Notes: generated from the letters alone by a model not told the origin. A stretch of 46,819 bases of DNA from Actinomycetota bacterium (GCA_013694625.1 JACDCD010000205.1:1-46819); one strand, 5' to 3'. Positions 8,596 through 17,576 are shown, counted from the stretch's first letter. Numbers and translations are program-made.

Positions 8596-10264
8596 GAGCT
8601 TGAAGACGGTCGTGCACCTCGGCCGCTTCCTCCTCCGAATAGCCTGCGTCGTCTCCGTCCTGTCGCACGGCCGACCCGCCCGTCTTGCCCTTGCGCGACT
8701 CGAGCAGCTGAGGCTCGATCGCAGCCTCCAGCACCACGCCGTCGAGGTCTTCTGGGATCGGTGCGTCGCGGAGGTAGAGCACCGTGGGAGCTATGTCCGC
8801 GATCTGAGCGTCTTGGAGGGAGGCACGGCGCACGCCGGGGCCGATAATGCCCACGATCCCGTGCTGGTCGTGTCCACCGTTGAGCAACCGGTCGTAGGGA
8901 TCGTCGGGGAGATGCTGCTTCGTCAGGCTGAGCTCGGTGCCGTCCGGGTAGCGAATGTCCAGACAGGCGCCTTCATCCATCCACTCCACGATCAGGTCCG
9001 GAGAGCGGTCCACATAGGGGCCGGAGTAGACGTCCTCGCGTCGCATGACCCGGCGCACTAGAGGCTTGCCGGTCGTCGAGCACACGGCCGAGCTCAGGCG
9101 ATCGATCATCTCCTGGCGCACCCGCTCGTAGTCTTCCGGCGCCACGATTCCCTGAGATTGGCGCCCCTTCAGGTTGACCCAGATCTCGGGCCGTTGGCCG
9201 TCCGTGTAGGCCTGGGTTTTCGCCCAATCGAGCTTGGCGAAAGACATCATTACCTGCATGCGCCGATGGATCCATGGCAGGCGCCCCGAGAGCTTGTGCT
9301 TGATCTCGGACGGCAGACGTTTGTCGACTTGACGATAGAGCTTGCTGGCCGTACCAACCATGAACGGGCGGAGGCCGGTCCGCCTGCTCTCGTCGCGATA
9401 TGAGAGCAATCCTAGCTGTTCGAGCCAGCTCGGAAGCGCTCGCGCCAGACCGTGATCGTAGCGCGCGCCATGATCGGAAACCACAACGTGCACGGTGTCG
9501 TCCCCCGCGAGCTCAATGAGCTCTCCGACTACTCGGTCGAGATGCTCGTAGGTGCCCCGGATGGCGTTGATTGCCCGGCTGGAGTCCCCGGGCGACGGAT
9601 TCGCCATATGACGCCAGAAGAAGTGCTGAACGACGTCCGACTCCGTGAAGACCACCATGAAAGCATCCCAGGGCCGGGTCGACATCAGATGCTTTGCGAC
9701 TGCGGAGCGTTTGTCGATCGAATTGTGGAGGCGGTCGAGCCCCTCGTCGATCTTGCCCGCTACAACATACTGAGCCAGAGCGGGGTGGACGTGATATTCA
9801 CCGCCGGCCGCCTCCTTGACCTCGGTGCGCAGGTCCGGGGGGTAGGTGAAGTTGGGGTGATCCACACTTGGGCTGTCGAGCCCCGCGACCATGGTTCCGT
9901 TCACGGTCTCGGCAGGAAAGGTGAGTGGCACGTTGACTATGCCTACCTGTTGCTTTTCTTCAGAGAGCACGTTCCAAAACGCCTTGCCACGGCGGAACGA
10001 GCCGTTCACGAACTTGTAGTCGTAGCTTTCGGGGTTGTCCTCGGTGAACCAGTAGATGCCGTGCTTGCCCGGATTGAGACCGGTGACCATGGTCGACCAC
10101 GCAGGTGCACTGTTGCGGTTGGGGACGGAATTCAAAGCCCCCCACGCCCCTTGCGACAGGAACTTGCCGAGATTGGGGAGTCGCCCTTCTGCAATCCACT
10201 CTTCGACCAGGCGGGGGGTCAGAGCATCCAGTCCGATGACCAGGACCTTTGGTATTGCGCTCAT
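8579..10264 (-). CDS. AlkP-superfamily hydrolase, copy 3
   Basis: Soluble AlkP-superfamily enzyme, 561 residues from the chosen start. Metal and nucleophile regions are intact: Asp in VIGLDALTPR near the N-terminus, SAPAWSTMVTG then NPGKHG, VVSDHGARYDHG, and GGHDQHG near the C-terminus. The tail YSEEEAAE...RLQALGYVE closes it. I chose ATG 10264 because GGGAGA lies about 7 bases upstream and because the resulting protein has exactly the same length as the upstream tandem copy and the same MS-x-x-x-KVLVIGLD start; an ATG at 10306 would overlap the previous stop by 4 bases and add 14 residues. It is very similar to copy 4 throughout, consistent with a tandem duplication. The substrate is unknown. 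Confidence 0.85.
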   Translation of the reverse strand: MSAIPKVLVIGLDALTPRLVEEWIAEGRLPNLGKFLSQGAWGALNSVPNRNSAPAWSTMVTGLNPGKHGIYWFTEDNPESYDYKFVNGSFRRGKAFWNVLSEEKQQVGIVNVPLTFPAETVNGTMVAGLDSPSVDHPNFTYPPDLRTEVKEAAGGEYHVHPALAQYVVAGKIDEGLDRLHNSIDKRSAVAKHLMSTRPWDAFMVVFTESDVVQHFFWRHMANPSPGDSSRAINAIRGTYEHLDRVVGELIELAGDDTVHVVVSDHGARYDHGLARALPSWLEQLGLLSYRDESRRTGLRPFMVGTASKLYRQVDKRLPSEIKHKLSGRLPWIHRRMQVMMSFAKLDWAKTQAYTDGQRPEIWVNLKGRQSQGIVAPEDYERVRQEMIDRLSSAVCSTTGKPLVRRVMRREDVYSGPYVDRSPDLIVEWMDEGACLDIRYPDGTELSLTKQHLPDDPYDRLLNGGHDQHGIVGIIGPGVRRASLQDAQIADIAPTVLYLRDAPIPEDLDGVVLEAAIEPQLLESRKGKTGGSAVRQDGDDAGYSEEEAAEVHDRLQALGYVE

Positions 10265-10302
10265 CTCGACGTCTCCCGCCGCGCCGGGATCAGCCCGCCC
10301 CG

Positions 10303-11988
10303 TCATTCGACATAACCAAGGGCTTGAAGGCGCTCGCGCACCTCTTGCTCTTCCTCTGAGGAGTAGCCCGTTCGGTCACCCTCGTCTGACAGCGTCGCTT
10401 GGCCGCCCTTACGAACCTGTCTAGAGCCGAGCAGATCCGGCAAAAGAGCGTCCTCGAGGACCTTTCCGTCGGTATCCGACGGTATGGGAGCGTCTCTCAA
10501 GTAGAGAACCGTCGGGGCTACGTCGGCGATCTGGGCGCCCTCCATGCTTCCGGGCTTCACCCCGGGGCCGAGGAGCGCCACGATTCCGTAGGGATCGTGA
10601 CCTCCGTTCACAAGGTGGTCGAAGGGGTCGTCCGGCAGGTGCTGCTTCAAGAGCTTGAAGTTGGTGCCATCCGGGTAGCTGATGTCGAGGCACGAGCCTT
10701 CGTCCATCCACTGCACGATCAGGTCGGGCGAGCGATCCACGAAGGGGCCACTGTAGACGTCGTCTCGTCGCAGCACCCTGCGCACCAAAGGTTTGCCGGT
10801 CCTGCTGCACTGCCCCGAGGTCAACCGCTCGATTATCTGCCCGCAGACCTTTTCGTAGTCCTCCGGTTCGACGATTCCCTGCGACTGGCGGCCCTTCAAG
10901 TTGATCCAGATCTCGGGGCGCTTTCCATCGGTGTAGGCAATGGTCTTCGACCAGTCCAGCTTTGCAAATGACATCATCGTTTCCACCCGGCGGCGCAGCC
11001 ATGGAACGCGGCGTGAAAGTTTGTGCTTGACCTCCGGCGGCAGCGTCTTGTCCAGCTTGCGAAACGTCTGCGACACAGCGGAGTATGCAAGGGTCCTTGG
11101 GTTGGCTTTACCCCCTTCGGTCTTGTACGTGAGGAGGCCGAGGTGCTGCAACCAACTTGGCAGTGTTCGCGCCAACCCGTCTTCCTGGCGAGCCCCGTGG
11201 TCGGACACGAGCATGACCAGAGTGTCCGGACCGACAACCTTCATCAAATCTCCCACGACCTCATCAAGATGCTCATACGTGTCTCGAATCGCGTCTCTGT
11301 GGTTCGCCGGGTCGCCCTCGGCTGGTTCATCCATGTGTCGCCAGAAGAAGTGCTGTACCACGTCGGATTCGGTGAAGACCACCATGAAGGTGTCCCAGGG
11401 CTTGGTCATCAGATGCTCGGCGACGGCGGCCCGTTTGTCGATGGAGCTGTGCAGCCGTCGGAGGCCTTCATCGGTCTCGCCGCCTATGACGTAGCGCGCC
11501 AGCGCCGGGTAGACGTAGTACTCGCCGCCCGCAGCGCGCTTGACCTCGTGACGCAGGTCAGAAGGGTGCGTGAAGCGCGGGTCGTCGGCGCTCGGGCTGT
11601 CTACCCCTGCCACGAACACGCCGTTGACGTCCTCGGCCGGAAAGCTCAGAGGGACGTTTATCACGCCGACTTTCTGACCCTCCTCTGAGAGCACACGCCA
11701 GAAGGCCTTCCCCCTGCGATAGGACCCGTTGATGAACTTGTAGGCGTAGTTCTTCGGGTCGTCCTCGGTGAACCAATAGATTCCATGCTTGCCTGGGTTC
11801 AGGCCCGTGACCATGGTTGACCATGCCGGAGCGCTGTTGCGATTCGGTACCGACTCCATCGGCCCCCAGGCGCCCTCGGCGATAAAGCGCCCGATATTCG
11901 GCAGGCGGTCCTCGGCGACCCACTTCTCCACCAGGCGAGGAGTGAGGGCGTCGAGCCCTATAACCAGAACTTTCGAGGGGCTGCTCAT
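10303..11988 (-). CDS. AlkP-superfamily hydrolase, copy 4
   Basis: Soluble AlkP-superfamily enzyme of 561 residues and the close tandem paralogue of copy 3. Asp13 in VIGLDAL, the NSAPAWSTMVTG nucleophile region, LVSDHGARQEDG and NGGHDPYG supply the expected two-metal site. It ends with YSSEEEQE...RLQALGYVE. The start ATG overlaps the stop of copy 5 by 4 bases, so expression is probably coupled. Long stretches such as the VVFTESDVVQHFFWRHM segment are identical to copy 3, while the C-terminal linker (about residues 510-540) has diverged. Copies 3, 4 and 1 form one subgroup. No signal peptide is visible, so the protein is expected in the cytoplasm. Confidence 0.85.
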   Translation of the reverse strand: MSSPSKVLVIGLDALTPRLVEKWVAEDRLPNIGRFIAEGAWGPMESVPNRNSAPAWSTMVTGLNPGKHGIYWFTEDDPKNYAYKFINGSYRRGKAFWRVLSEEGQKVGVINVPLSFPAEDVNGVFVAGVDSPSADDPRFTHPSDLRHEVKRAAGGEYYVYPALARYVIGGETDEGLRRLHSSIDKRAAVAEHLMTKPWDTFMVVFTESDVVQHFFWRHMDEPAEGDPANHRDAIRDTYEHLDEVVGDLMKVVGPDTLVMLVSDHGARQEDGLARTLPSWLQHLGLLTYKTEGGKANPRTLAYSAVSQTFRKLDKTLPPEVKHKLSRRVPWLRRRVETMMSFAKLDWSKTIAYTDGKRPEIWINLKGRQSQGIVEPEDYEKVCGQIIERLTSGQCSRTGKPLVRRVLRRDDVYSGPFVDRSPDLIVQWMDEGSCLDISYPDGTNFKLLKQHLPDDPFDHLVNGGHDPYGIVALLGPGVKPGSMEGAQIADVAPTVLYLRDAPIPSDTDGKVLEDALLPDLLGSRQVRKGGQATLSDEGDRTGYSSEEEQEVRERLQALGYVE

Positions 11989-13655
11989 AGATAGCCCAGA
12001 TCCTCGAGATGCGTCGCCATCTGCTTCTCCTCTTCCTCGGTGTATGCGCCGGTTTCAGTATCCTGGAGCTCGGTGGCGCTGCGCTGCACAGGGTTGGCCG
12101 CCATCACACTCTCGTCGAAGGCTTCCGCCAAGACTCGGCCGTCCATCTCGCGCGGCACCTCGAGGCCCAGGGCCCACATGATGGTGGCCGGGATATCGAT
12201 GAGGCTGGCGCCCTCGATCTCGAGTCCCTGTCTCACGCCCGGGCCGGCCATGGTCAAGATCCCTTCGGGCCGGTGAGTTGCGCTAGAGCGCCCGAGACGC
12301 GAAGGAGGGGTCTCGGTGAAGATCTCCCGCTCGGCTGCGATCCCGAACTCGTAATCACGATTGAGGACCAGAACAACATCCGGAGCGAAGCCGGCACTGG
12401 GCCCCGAGTACAGATCCTCGCGTCGAGAGGCTCTCTCGAAAACCGGGGCCCCGCTTGCCGGATCGGTGGCCGTCCGCGCTGCTTCGAGGATCTGATCCCG
12501 GACGGACTCATAGTCCGAGCTCGGCACACACCCATGAGGTTCGCGACCGGCGAGATTGACGTTGACCCCTTCGACGTGGTGGTCGAGCTTGACTGTAAAG
12601 GCACGCGATGAGGCCCATTCGATTGCTCCCCCATAGGACCGCAGGGCGCCTGCGCCCCGGCGAACCAGCTTGGGCGAGTGTTGCCACAGCCAGTATTTCT
12701 TGGGGGCCTTCTCTTTAGCCCATTCGAGCGCGCCCGAAGCGAATGTGCGGCCCCTATGACCGCCGGCGCGACTGAGAAAGCCGGTGCTCTCCAGCCACGC
12801 ATTAGTGTTGAAGCGCCTTGTGGAACGGGCCCCTGTGCCGTGGTCCGAGATGACGATCAACAATGCGTCGTCCGGAGCCTCCTGGAGAATGGCCCCAAGA
12901 GAATCGTCGGTCCTCTCATAGAAATAGTGCAGCGGCGTGGTACCGCTCACGGTGTGCGCTTCGAAGTCCGGTGCGTGAGGATCTGAGTGCCTCCAGAACT
13001 TGTGCGCCACCCAGTCTGTGATGCTATTGACATAGCAAAACAAGTTCACGTCCGTATCGATGAGGTCGACGATAGCTTTGGTTGACTGCTCGATGTAGTA
13101 GTCGAAGTTCTCTATTTGCGCGTCGACATCGGACATCATGCTTCGCATGGGGGAGAGTTTGAGCAGCGGGCCTATGCGCTCACCAACCTCGCGTGGCTCA
13201 GAGTAGGTGCTTCTCGGATCCGGTGTCGGGAAGCCCGATATCATGGATCCGTTCACGGGCCACGGCGGGTACGTGATCGGCACTCGAAAAGCAAGGACCT
13301 TCAGGCCGGCGCGCGACGCAAAGTCGAAGATCGTCCGCCCCCGAAACATCCATGTCCCCACGAGTCCTTCGCCGAGCTTGCCCTCGTCCATTGTGCGGAA
13401 GTGAAAGATCCCGTGACGGCCGGGGTTGCTGCCGGTCATGAAAGACACCCAGGCAGGCGCCGACAGCGGAGGCACGGTCGAGGCAAGCTCCCCGCGCACA
13501 CCCTGAGCCAGGAGCTTACCGAGGGTCGGCAGGCGGCCCTGTTGGACCATCGGATCTATAACGTCAAAAGTAGCGCCATCGAGCCCCACACAGAACACCT
13601 TCGAGAACGGAGCGCGCCCCTGTACGCGACTGTCACCGGCATCCGAAACCGCCAT
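11985..13655 (-). CDS. AlkP-superfamily hydrolase, copy 5
   Basis: Soluble AlkP-superfamily enzyme, 556 residues from the chosen start, closest to copy 2 (555 residues). Both carry FSKVFCVGLDGATFDVIDPM-type N-termini, SAPAWVSFMTG or a close match, SDHGTGARS or SDHGTGPRS, and SATHRPEGIL. The tail is YTEEEEKQ...HLEDLGYL. The start ATG 13655 lies 2 bases after the rfbD stop, with AAGGAG about 11 bases upstream; the longer reading back to 13790 would run through the end of rfbD and adds unconserved sequence. It sits between the rhamnose genes and copies 4 and 3 in one minus-strand operon. The substrate is unknown, but its place directly after rfbD suggests a role in making or editing the same glycan. 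Confidence 0.85.
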   Translation of the reverse strand: MAVSDAGDSRVQGRAPFSKVFCVGLDGATFDVIDPMVQQGRLPTLGKLLAQGVRGELASTVPPLSAPAWVSFMTGSNPGRHGIFHFRTMDEGKLGEGLVGTWMFRGRTIFDFASRAGLKVLAFRVPITYPPWPVNGSMISGFPTPDPRSTYSEPREVGERIGPLLKLSPMRSMMSDVDAQIENFDYYIEQSTKAIVDLIDTDVNLFCYVNSITDWVAHKFWRHSDPHAPDFEAHTVSGTTPLHYFYERTDDSLGAILQEAPDDALLIVISDHGTGARSTRRFNTNAWLESTGFLSRAGGHRGRTFASGALEWAKEKAPKKYWLWQHSPKLVRRGAGALRSYGGAIEWASSRAFTVKLDHHVEGVNVNLAGREPHGCVPSSDYESVRDQILEAARTATDPASGAPVFERASRREDLYSGPSAGFAPDVVLVLNRDYEFGIAAEREIFTETPPSRLGRSSATHRPEGILTMAGPGVRQGLEIEGASLIDIPATIMWALGLEVPREMDGRVLAEAFDESVMAANPVQRSATELQDTETGAYTEEEEKQMATHLEDLGYL

Positions 13656-13657
13656 GA

Positions 13658-14524
13658 CTAGATGTGCTCCTTTTCCGCCAGATACGCCTTGAGCGCATCG
13701 GCCCAGTCCCTCAGGAGCGCTCCGGTCGGCTGGTCCATGCGATCGCTGCTGAGTGACGAGTTGGCCGGACGTCGAGCCTTCGCGGGCCATTCATCCGAGC
13801 CGGTCGGTTCGAGAAGGACATCGTGACCCGTCAGATCCAGGATGGCGCGGGCGAACTCGTACCAGGTCGCGCTTCCGGCGTTGGTTACGTGGAAGACGCC
13901 TACGGAGTTGGCGCCCACCAGGCCCTCGAGTGCACGGGCAGCATCCAGGGTGTAGGTGGGTGACATGCGAACATCGTTCACGACCTTCAGCGGGCCGCCG
14001 GCCTTCGCCTTATTGATGATTGCTTCTACGAAGTTCCCGCCCTTCCCGCTTGCGCCGGCCACGCCGAACAAGCTGGCGGTGCGGGCGACCACGGAGTCCG
14101 CGCAAGCCTGGGCCACGAAGTGCTCGCCTGCAACCTTCGAGCTGCCGTAGACGTTGAGCGGCTGCGGCAGGTCGCCTTCGAGGTAGGACGTACCTTTGGC
14201 GCCGTCGAACACATAGTCGCTGCTGATGTACACACACTTGGCGGCGAGCTCCGTACACGCCCTGGCAACGTTCAGGGCGCCTATGGCATTAACACCGAGG
14301 GCATGCTCGGGCTGATCCTCACATTCATCGACCTTGTGATACGCGGCGCAGTTGATGACTGCATCCGGTTCGTGTTGACTCAGACTGTCGACCAGGCCGG
14401 ACGGCTGGGTAACGTCCACCTGCTCGTGGGAAAGAGCCGTCACCTGGTGACGTCCGCCTTCTGAGAAGGCCTTGCACAGATCTGTTCCCAGTTGACCCGC
14501 AGACCCCAAAATGCTGACTCTCAC
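13658..14524 (-). CDS. rfbD: dTDP-4-dehydrorhamnose reductase
   Basis: Catalyses the last step of dTDP-L-rhamnose synthesis, the NAD(P)H-dependent reduction of dTDP-4-dehydrorhamnose, in the cytoplasm. The N-terminus SILGSAGQLG is the Rossmann dinucleotide motif. Residues typical of RmlD follow: VDVTQPSGL, VINCAAYHKVDECE, ISSDYVFDG and YGSSKVAGE, which contains the catalytic YxxxK. Its 288 residues match the family. The start is GTG 14524, which overlaps the preceding stop as GTGA and has GAGGGTG about 7 bases upstream. Gene order rfbC-epimerase-rfbD supports the call. No rfbB (dTDP-glucose 4,6-dehydratase) is in the window, so the pathway must be completed elsewhere. Confidence 0.93.
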   Translation of the reverse strand: MRVSILGSAGQLGTDLCKAFSEGGRHQVTALSHEQVDVTQPSGLVDSLSQHEPDAVINCAAYHKVDECEDQPEHALGVNAIGALNVARACTELAAKCVYISSDYVFDGAKGTSYLEGDLPQPLNVYGSSKVAGEHFVAQACADSVVARTASLFGVAGASGKGGNFVEAIINKAKAGGPLKVVNDVRMSPTYTLDAARALEGLVGANSVGVFHVTNAGSATWYEFARAILDLTGHDVLLEPTGSDEWPAKARRPANSSLSSDRMDQPTGALLRDWADALKAYLAEKEHI

Positions 14525-15540
14525 AACAGAACACCCTCGATCTCTGTCTCTTTGAGGAAGTCGTGCATCTCGATCAGACTTCTGTACCAATCCACGGTAA
14601 TGGTCCTCGGGTCGTCGGCGTCGAGCTGGTTACTCTGCAGAGCCTCGTAGACCTCGCGCGCCCCGTCGGTCGGATCGTAGTTTGTTCGATAGCCGAGTAC
14701 CCGCTCGATCTTGGCGAAGGAGATCCGGTAGGAGCGATGGTCCGTGGATCCGTACCATTCGTACTCGAATGGGAGCCCCACAGCATCGGCTATGGACCGC
14801 GCCAGCGGCATCACCTGGTAGTTCTGAGCGTCCGAGCCGACGTTGAATATCTCTCCGTTGACCTGATCCGCCGGGGCTTCGAGCATGGCCAGCATCGCCC
14901 TGCAGGTGTCCTTCACGTGAACGAAGGGCCTCCATTGCAGTCCATCGCGAAGCAGCGGCAGGGAACCGTTCTTGAACAGCCCCCGGGTCATACCGTTGAT
15001 GGCAAGGTCAAAGCGCATTCTCCGGGACAAGCCGTAAACGGTCGCTTGTCTGAGGACCACGACGCAGTAATCACCGCTCGCCAGGGCCAGGGTGTCTCCT
15101 TCGGCCGCGAGGTTGGCCTTTGCGTACGTCGTCAGTGGGTTGACCGGTGAGGTCTCATCCAGAACGTCGTCGTGGAAACCGTAGATGCTGCAGGAAGAAG
15201 GGAGGATGTAGCGTTGGACCCCCTGATTCCGGGCGAGACGGGCAACGCGGGCTCTCCCTTGATGGTTTACGGCCCAGGTTTTCTCCTCGTCGAGTTCCCC
15301 GGCCGGGTCGTTCGACAACGCCGCCAAGTCGATGACGGCAAAGACGTCGTTCAACAGAGCCTCGTCCATCCAACGGATGTCGGTCCGGACGACCTCGAGC
15401 GATTTGCTCTCCGGCGGAAGGGCTTCGCGTCCGAAGAAGAACCGATCGACGGCGAGCACCCGATATCCGGCCTCAATCAGTGTGTCGGTGAGGACCGAGC
15501 CGATGTAACCCCCAGCCCCTGTGACTACGACTGTTTTCAT
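14521..15540 (-). CDS. NAD-dependent epimerase/dehydratase (extended SDR)
   Basis: An extended short-chain dehydrogenase acting on a nucleotide sugar. The Rossmann motif VTGAGGYIGS is at residues 6-15. The catalytic Ser and YxxxK appear as SSCSIYG (about 112-118) and TYAKAN (about 134-139), and the substrate-side motif RPFVHVKD is near residue 210. It has 339 residues. ATG 15540 overlaps the rfbC stop as ATGA. It occupies the slot where rfbB is often found, but the sequence does not look like canonical RmlB, so I do not call it a dTDP-glucose 4,6-dehydratase. A 4-epimerase, 4-ketoreductase or related enzyme making a second sugar is possible. It is part of the coupled minus-strand operon. Confidence 0.85.
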   Translation of the reverse strand: MKTVVVTGAGGYIGSVLTDTLIEAGYRVLAVDRFFFGREALPPESKSLEVVRTDIRWMDEALLNDVFAVIDLAALSNDPAGELDEEKTWAVNHQGRARVARLARNQGVQRYILPSSCSIYGFHDDVLDETSPVNPLTTYAKANLAAEGDTLALASGDYCVVVLRQATVYGLSRRMRFDLAINGMTRGLFKNGSLPLLRDGLQWRPFVHVKDTCRAMLAMLEAPADQVNGEIFNVGSDAQNYQVMPLARSIADAVGLPFEYEWYGSTDHRSYRISFAKIERVLGYRTNYDPTDGAREVYEALQSNQLDADDPRTITVDWYRSLIEMHDFLKETEIEGVLL

Positions 15541-16109
15541 GCCTGGCCTTCCGTTCCCCAGATGAATCCGTTGTCGGCGTCCGTCAGCTTTGGGAGATCC
15601 TTGTCCTTCTGCGACAACAGCGGTTCGGCCATCGGCAGTTCGAGCCCTATGGCAGGATCGCTCCATAAAATGCCGCGATCGTGTTGAGGGGAGTACTCGT
15701 TGTCAACTTTGTAGACGACGTCGGCATCGTCGCTGAGAGAGCAAAAGCCGTGGGCGAATCCGGCTGGAACGAACAGCAGCCTGTGATTCTTATGGGACAG
15801 GGTGGCTGTGACGTACTGGCCGAAGGTGGGCGATCCCTTGCGGATGTCTACAGCGACATCCAGAATCTCACCTCTGATCGCCTGAACCAGCTTTCCCTGC
15901 GCCATCGGGGGGTTCTGGTAATGCAGTCCCCGGAAGACCCCTCGGGTGGAATGTGAGTAGTTGTCCTGAACGAATGGCCCAGGGATCCCGGCTTCCGAGA
16001 ATGCCGAACGTTGATAGGTTTCCATGAAGAATCCCCGCTCGTCGTCAAAAGCACGCGCCTCGATCAAGACGACTGCAGGTATCTCAAGCGGTCGAAACTG
16101 GAACGGCAT
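15537..16109 (-). CDS. rfbC: dTDP-4-dehydrorhamnose 3,5-epimerase
   Basis: Epimerises C3 and C5 of dTDP-4-dehydro-6-deoxyglucose in rhamnose synthesis. It is a cupin of 190 residues, the normal length for RmlC. The signature RGLHYQNPP (about 60-68) carries the catalytic His, and VPAGFAHGF together with YKVDNEYSP contain the second His and the catalytic Tyr. The N-terminal ERGFFMETY segment is also characteristic. ATG 16109 has GGGAG upstream and overlaps the end of the LhgO-like gene by 26 bases. The next gene begins within its stop codon. Confidence 0.95.
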   Translation of the reverse strand: MPFQFRPLEIPAVVLIEARAFDDERGFFMETYQRSAFSEAGIPGPFVQDNYSHSTRGVFRGLHYQNPPMAQGKLVQAIRGEILDVAVDIRKGSPTFGQYVTATLSHKNHRLLFVPAGFAHGFCSLSDDADVVYKVDNEYSPQHDRGILWSDPAIGLELPMAEPLLSQKDKDLPKLTDADNGFIWGTEGQA

Positions 16110-17340
16110 TCGAGAGCTCCCTTCCTTCGGTTACGGTTTTGACAATTGTTTTTGCAAAGGACATGGAACAGGTGAAGGCGGGGGAAACGGCATTGAGGAC
16201 GTGCAGAGCGTCCTCATCCTGATGCGTTACGAAATCCATGACGAGTTGTCTGGTGGGCCAATGGACGAGCTGTGGTCTTATGCCTACCTTCGGTGTCCTG
16301 CCGAGGTCTTTCATCTCCAAGCTCGGGATAAGCTTGCGAGCTTCCTGGAAAAGAACTCTCTTGACATACTTCCTGGGCTCTGTCAGAGCTGCATCTCGAA
16401 AGGCTGCATTACTCATGAGCAGGACGCCTTCGCGCCCGATGATCTGAGGCGTCTCCCGTGACCAGCCCTCCCACATGCGGTAGTTCTCACGACCCGCTGC
16501 TGGGATCGCGGTGGGACCGACGTAGACGGCCCCGTCGGCGCTGCGGCTGAAGTGGACACCCAGGAAGGGATTGCGCAGATCCGGCACCGGATAGATGCTG
16601 CCCCTGACGAGAAAACTCCGAGACGGCGGCAGTTTCCTGTACGTGCCCTTGAACGGCAGGATCTTGTAGTCGTGCGCCACACCAAAACGGTGCGCGATCG
16701 AGTCCGCGTGTGCACCCGCGGCATTGATCAGGAACTCGTAGGAAAACGAGCCCCTTGTGGTCGAGACCTGTCGACGGCCCAGCGGGCCGTGGACGGTGGT
16801 GGAGCACAGGATCTTGACCCGACCGGAGCCCAGCAACTCTCTTTCCAGCGAATGGAGGATCTCGAGCGGCTTGATTGCTGCGGTGTCCGGCGAGTAGAGA
16901 GCTCGCCTGAAAGTTGCGGCGTTCGGTTCGATGGACTTAAGTTCCTCGGCGTCCACATAACGGGCCCTGGCGCCGCAGGCGTCGGCCCGCGCCTTCAGCT
17001 CGTCGAGTCGTTCCTCTTCGGTCGCATCCTTCGCGACGATCACCTTGCCGGTTTCATGGAGTGTCAAGGAATTGCTCCGGCAGAAGTCCTTCATGAGTCT
17101 GTTGCCTTCGGAGCAGTACTGCGCCTTCAAGCTATCGGGGGAATAGTAGAGTCCCGCATGGAGCACGCCACTGTTGCGACCGCTTGCATGCGCCCCGAGG
17201 CCCGGCTCTTTTTCGAGGATCACTACGCCGTCTGCGCCGCGCTGTACCAACTCACGTGCGATCGTCAAGCCGGTGATCCCCGCACCGACAATCAAGTATT
17301 GGCAAGTTTGAAACACGGCCCCCCTAACCCCGAAAACCAT
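16084..17340 (-). CDS. lhgO: L-2-hydroxyglutarate oxidase-like FAD oxidoreductase
   Basis: A DAO-family flavoenzyme of about 418 residues that probably oxidises L-2-hydroxyglutarate or a similar 2-hydroxy acid to the keto acid, passing electrons to quinone or oxygen at the membrane. The dinucleotide-binding motif LIVGAGITGLT is close to the N-terminus, followed by EKEPGLGAHASGRNSGVLHAG, the segment typical of LhgO. The C-terminal region has VGIRPQLV and the glycine-poor end seen in this family. ATG 17340 has GGAG about 6 bases upstream; GTG 17316 is an equally possible start 8 codons later. It is the first gene of the minus-strand operon leading into rfbC. A hydroxyglutarate oxidase in a rhamnose operon is unexpected, so another 2-hydroxy-acid substrate is possible. 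Confidence 0.75.
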   Translation of the reverse strand: MVFGVRGAVFQTCQYLIVGAGITGLTIARELVQRGADGVVILEKEPGLGAHASGRNSGVLHAGLYYSPDSLKAQYCSEGNRLMKDFCRSNSLTLHETGKVIVAKDATEEERLDELKARADACGARARYVDAEELKSIEPNAATFRRALYSPDTAAIKPLEILHSLERELLGSGRVKILCSTTVHGPLGRRQVSTTRGSFSYEFLINAAGAHADSIAHRFGVAHDYKILPFKGTYRKLPPSRSFLVRGSIYPVPDLRNPFLGVHFSRSADGAVYVGPTAIPAAGRENYRMWEGWSRETPQIIGREGVLLMSNAAFRDAALTEPRKYVKRVLFQEARKLIPSLEMKDLGRTPKVGIRPQLVHWPTRQLVMDFVTHQDEDALHVLNAVSPAFTCSMSFAKTIVKTVTEGRELSNAVPVSTA

Positions 17341-17576
17341 CGCCCACTCCAGAGGGGGGTCTCCCCCGAATGCGCTGCGCACCTGCAGACTCCGACAATG
17401 CAACCATCCGCACCGGGACCCTTGGAGCCGCTGACCGGAGTCGGCGCTGCGGGCCAAAGCTTACATTAACTTGAAGCTTATGCACACGGAGCCGAGCGAC
17501 AAGATCAGCCGAGCCGGGCGGCAGGATGGGCCTGGGAGTGCGGTACACGACTAGCAGTGTGCGGATGTACCGTCGT

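Noticed and set aside
9452-10315. A 287-codon plus-strand open frame inside AlkP copies 3 and 4
   Set aside because: It lies opposite conserved AlkP sequence and has no recognisable motif or ribosome-binding site.
15541-15666. Upstream extension of the SDR gene to 15666
   Set aside because: The added residues overlap the end of rfbC and precede a clear Rossmann start; ATG 15540 gives the normal N-terminus.
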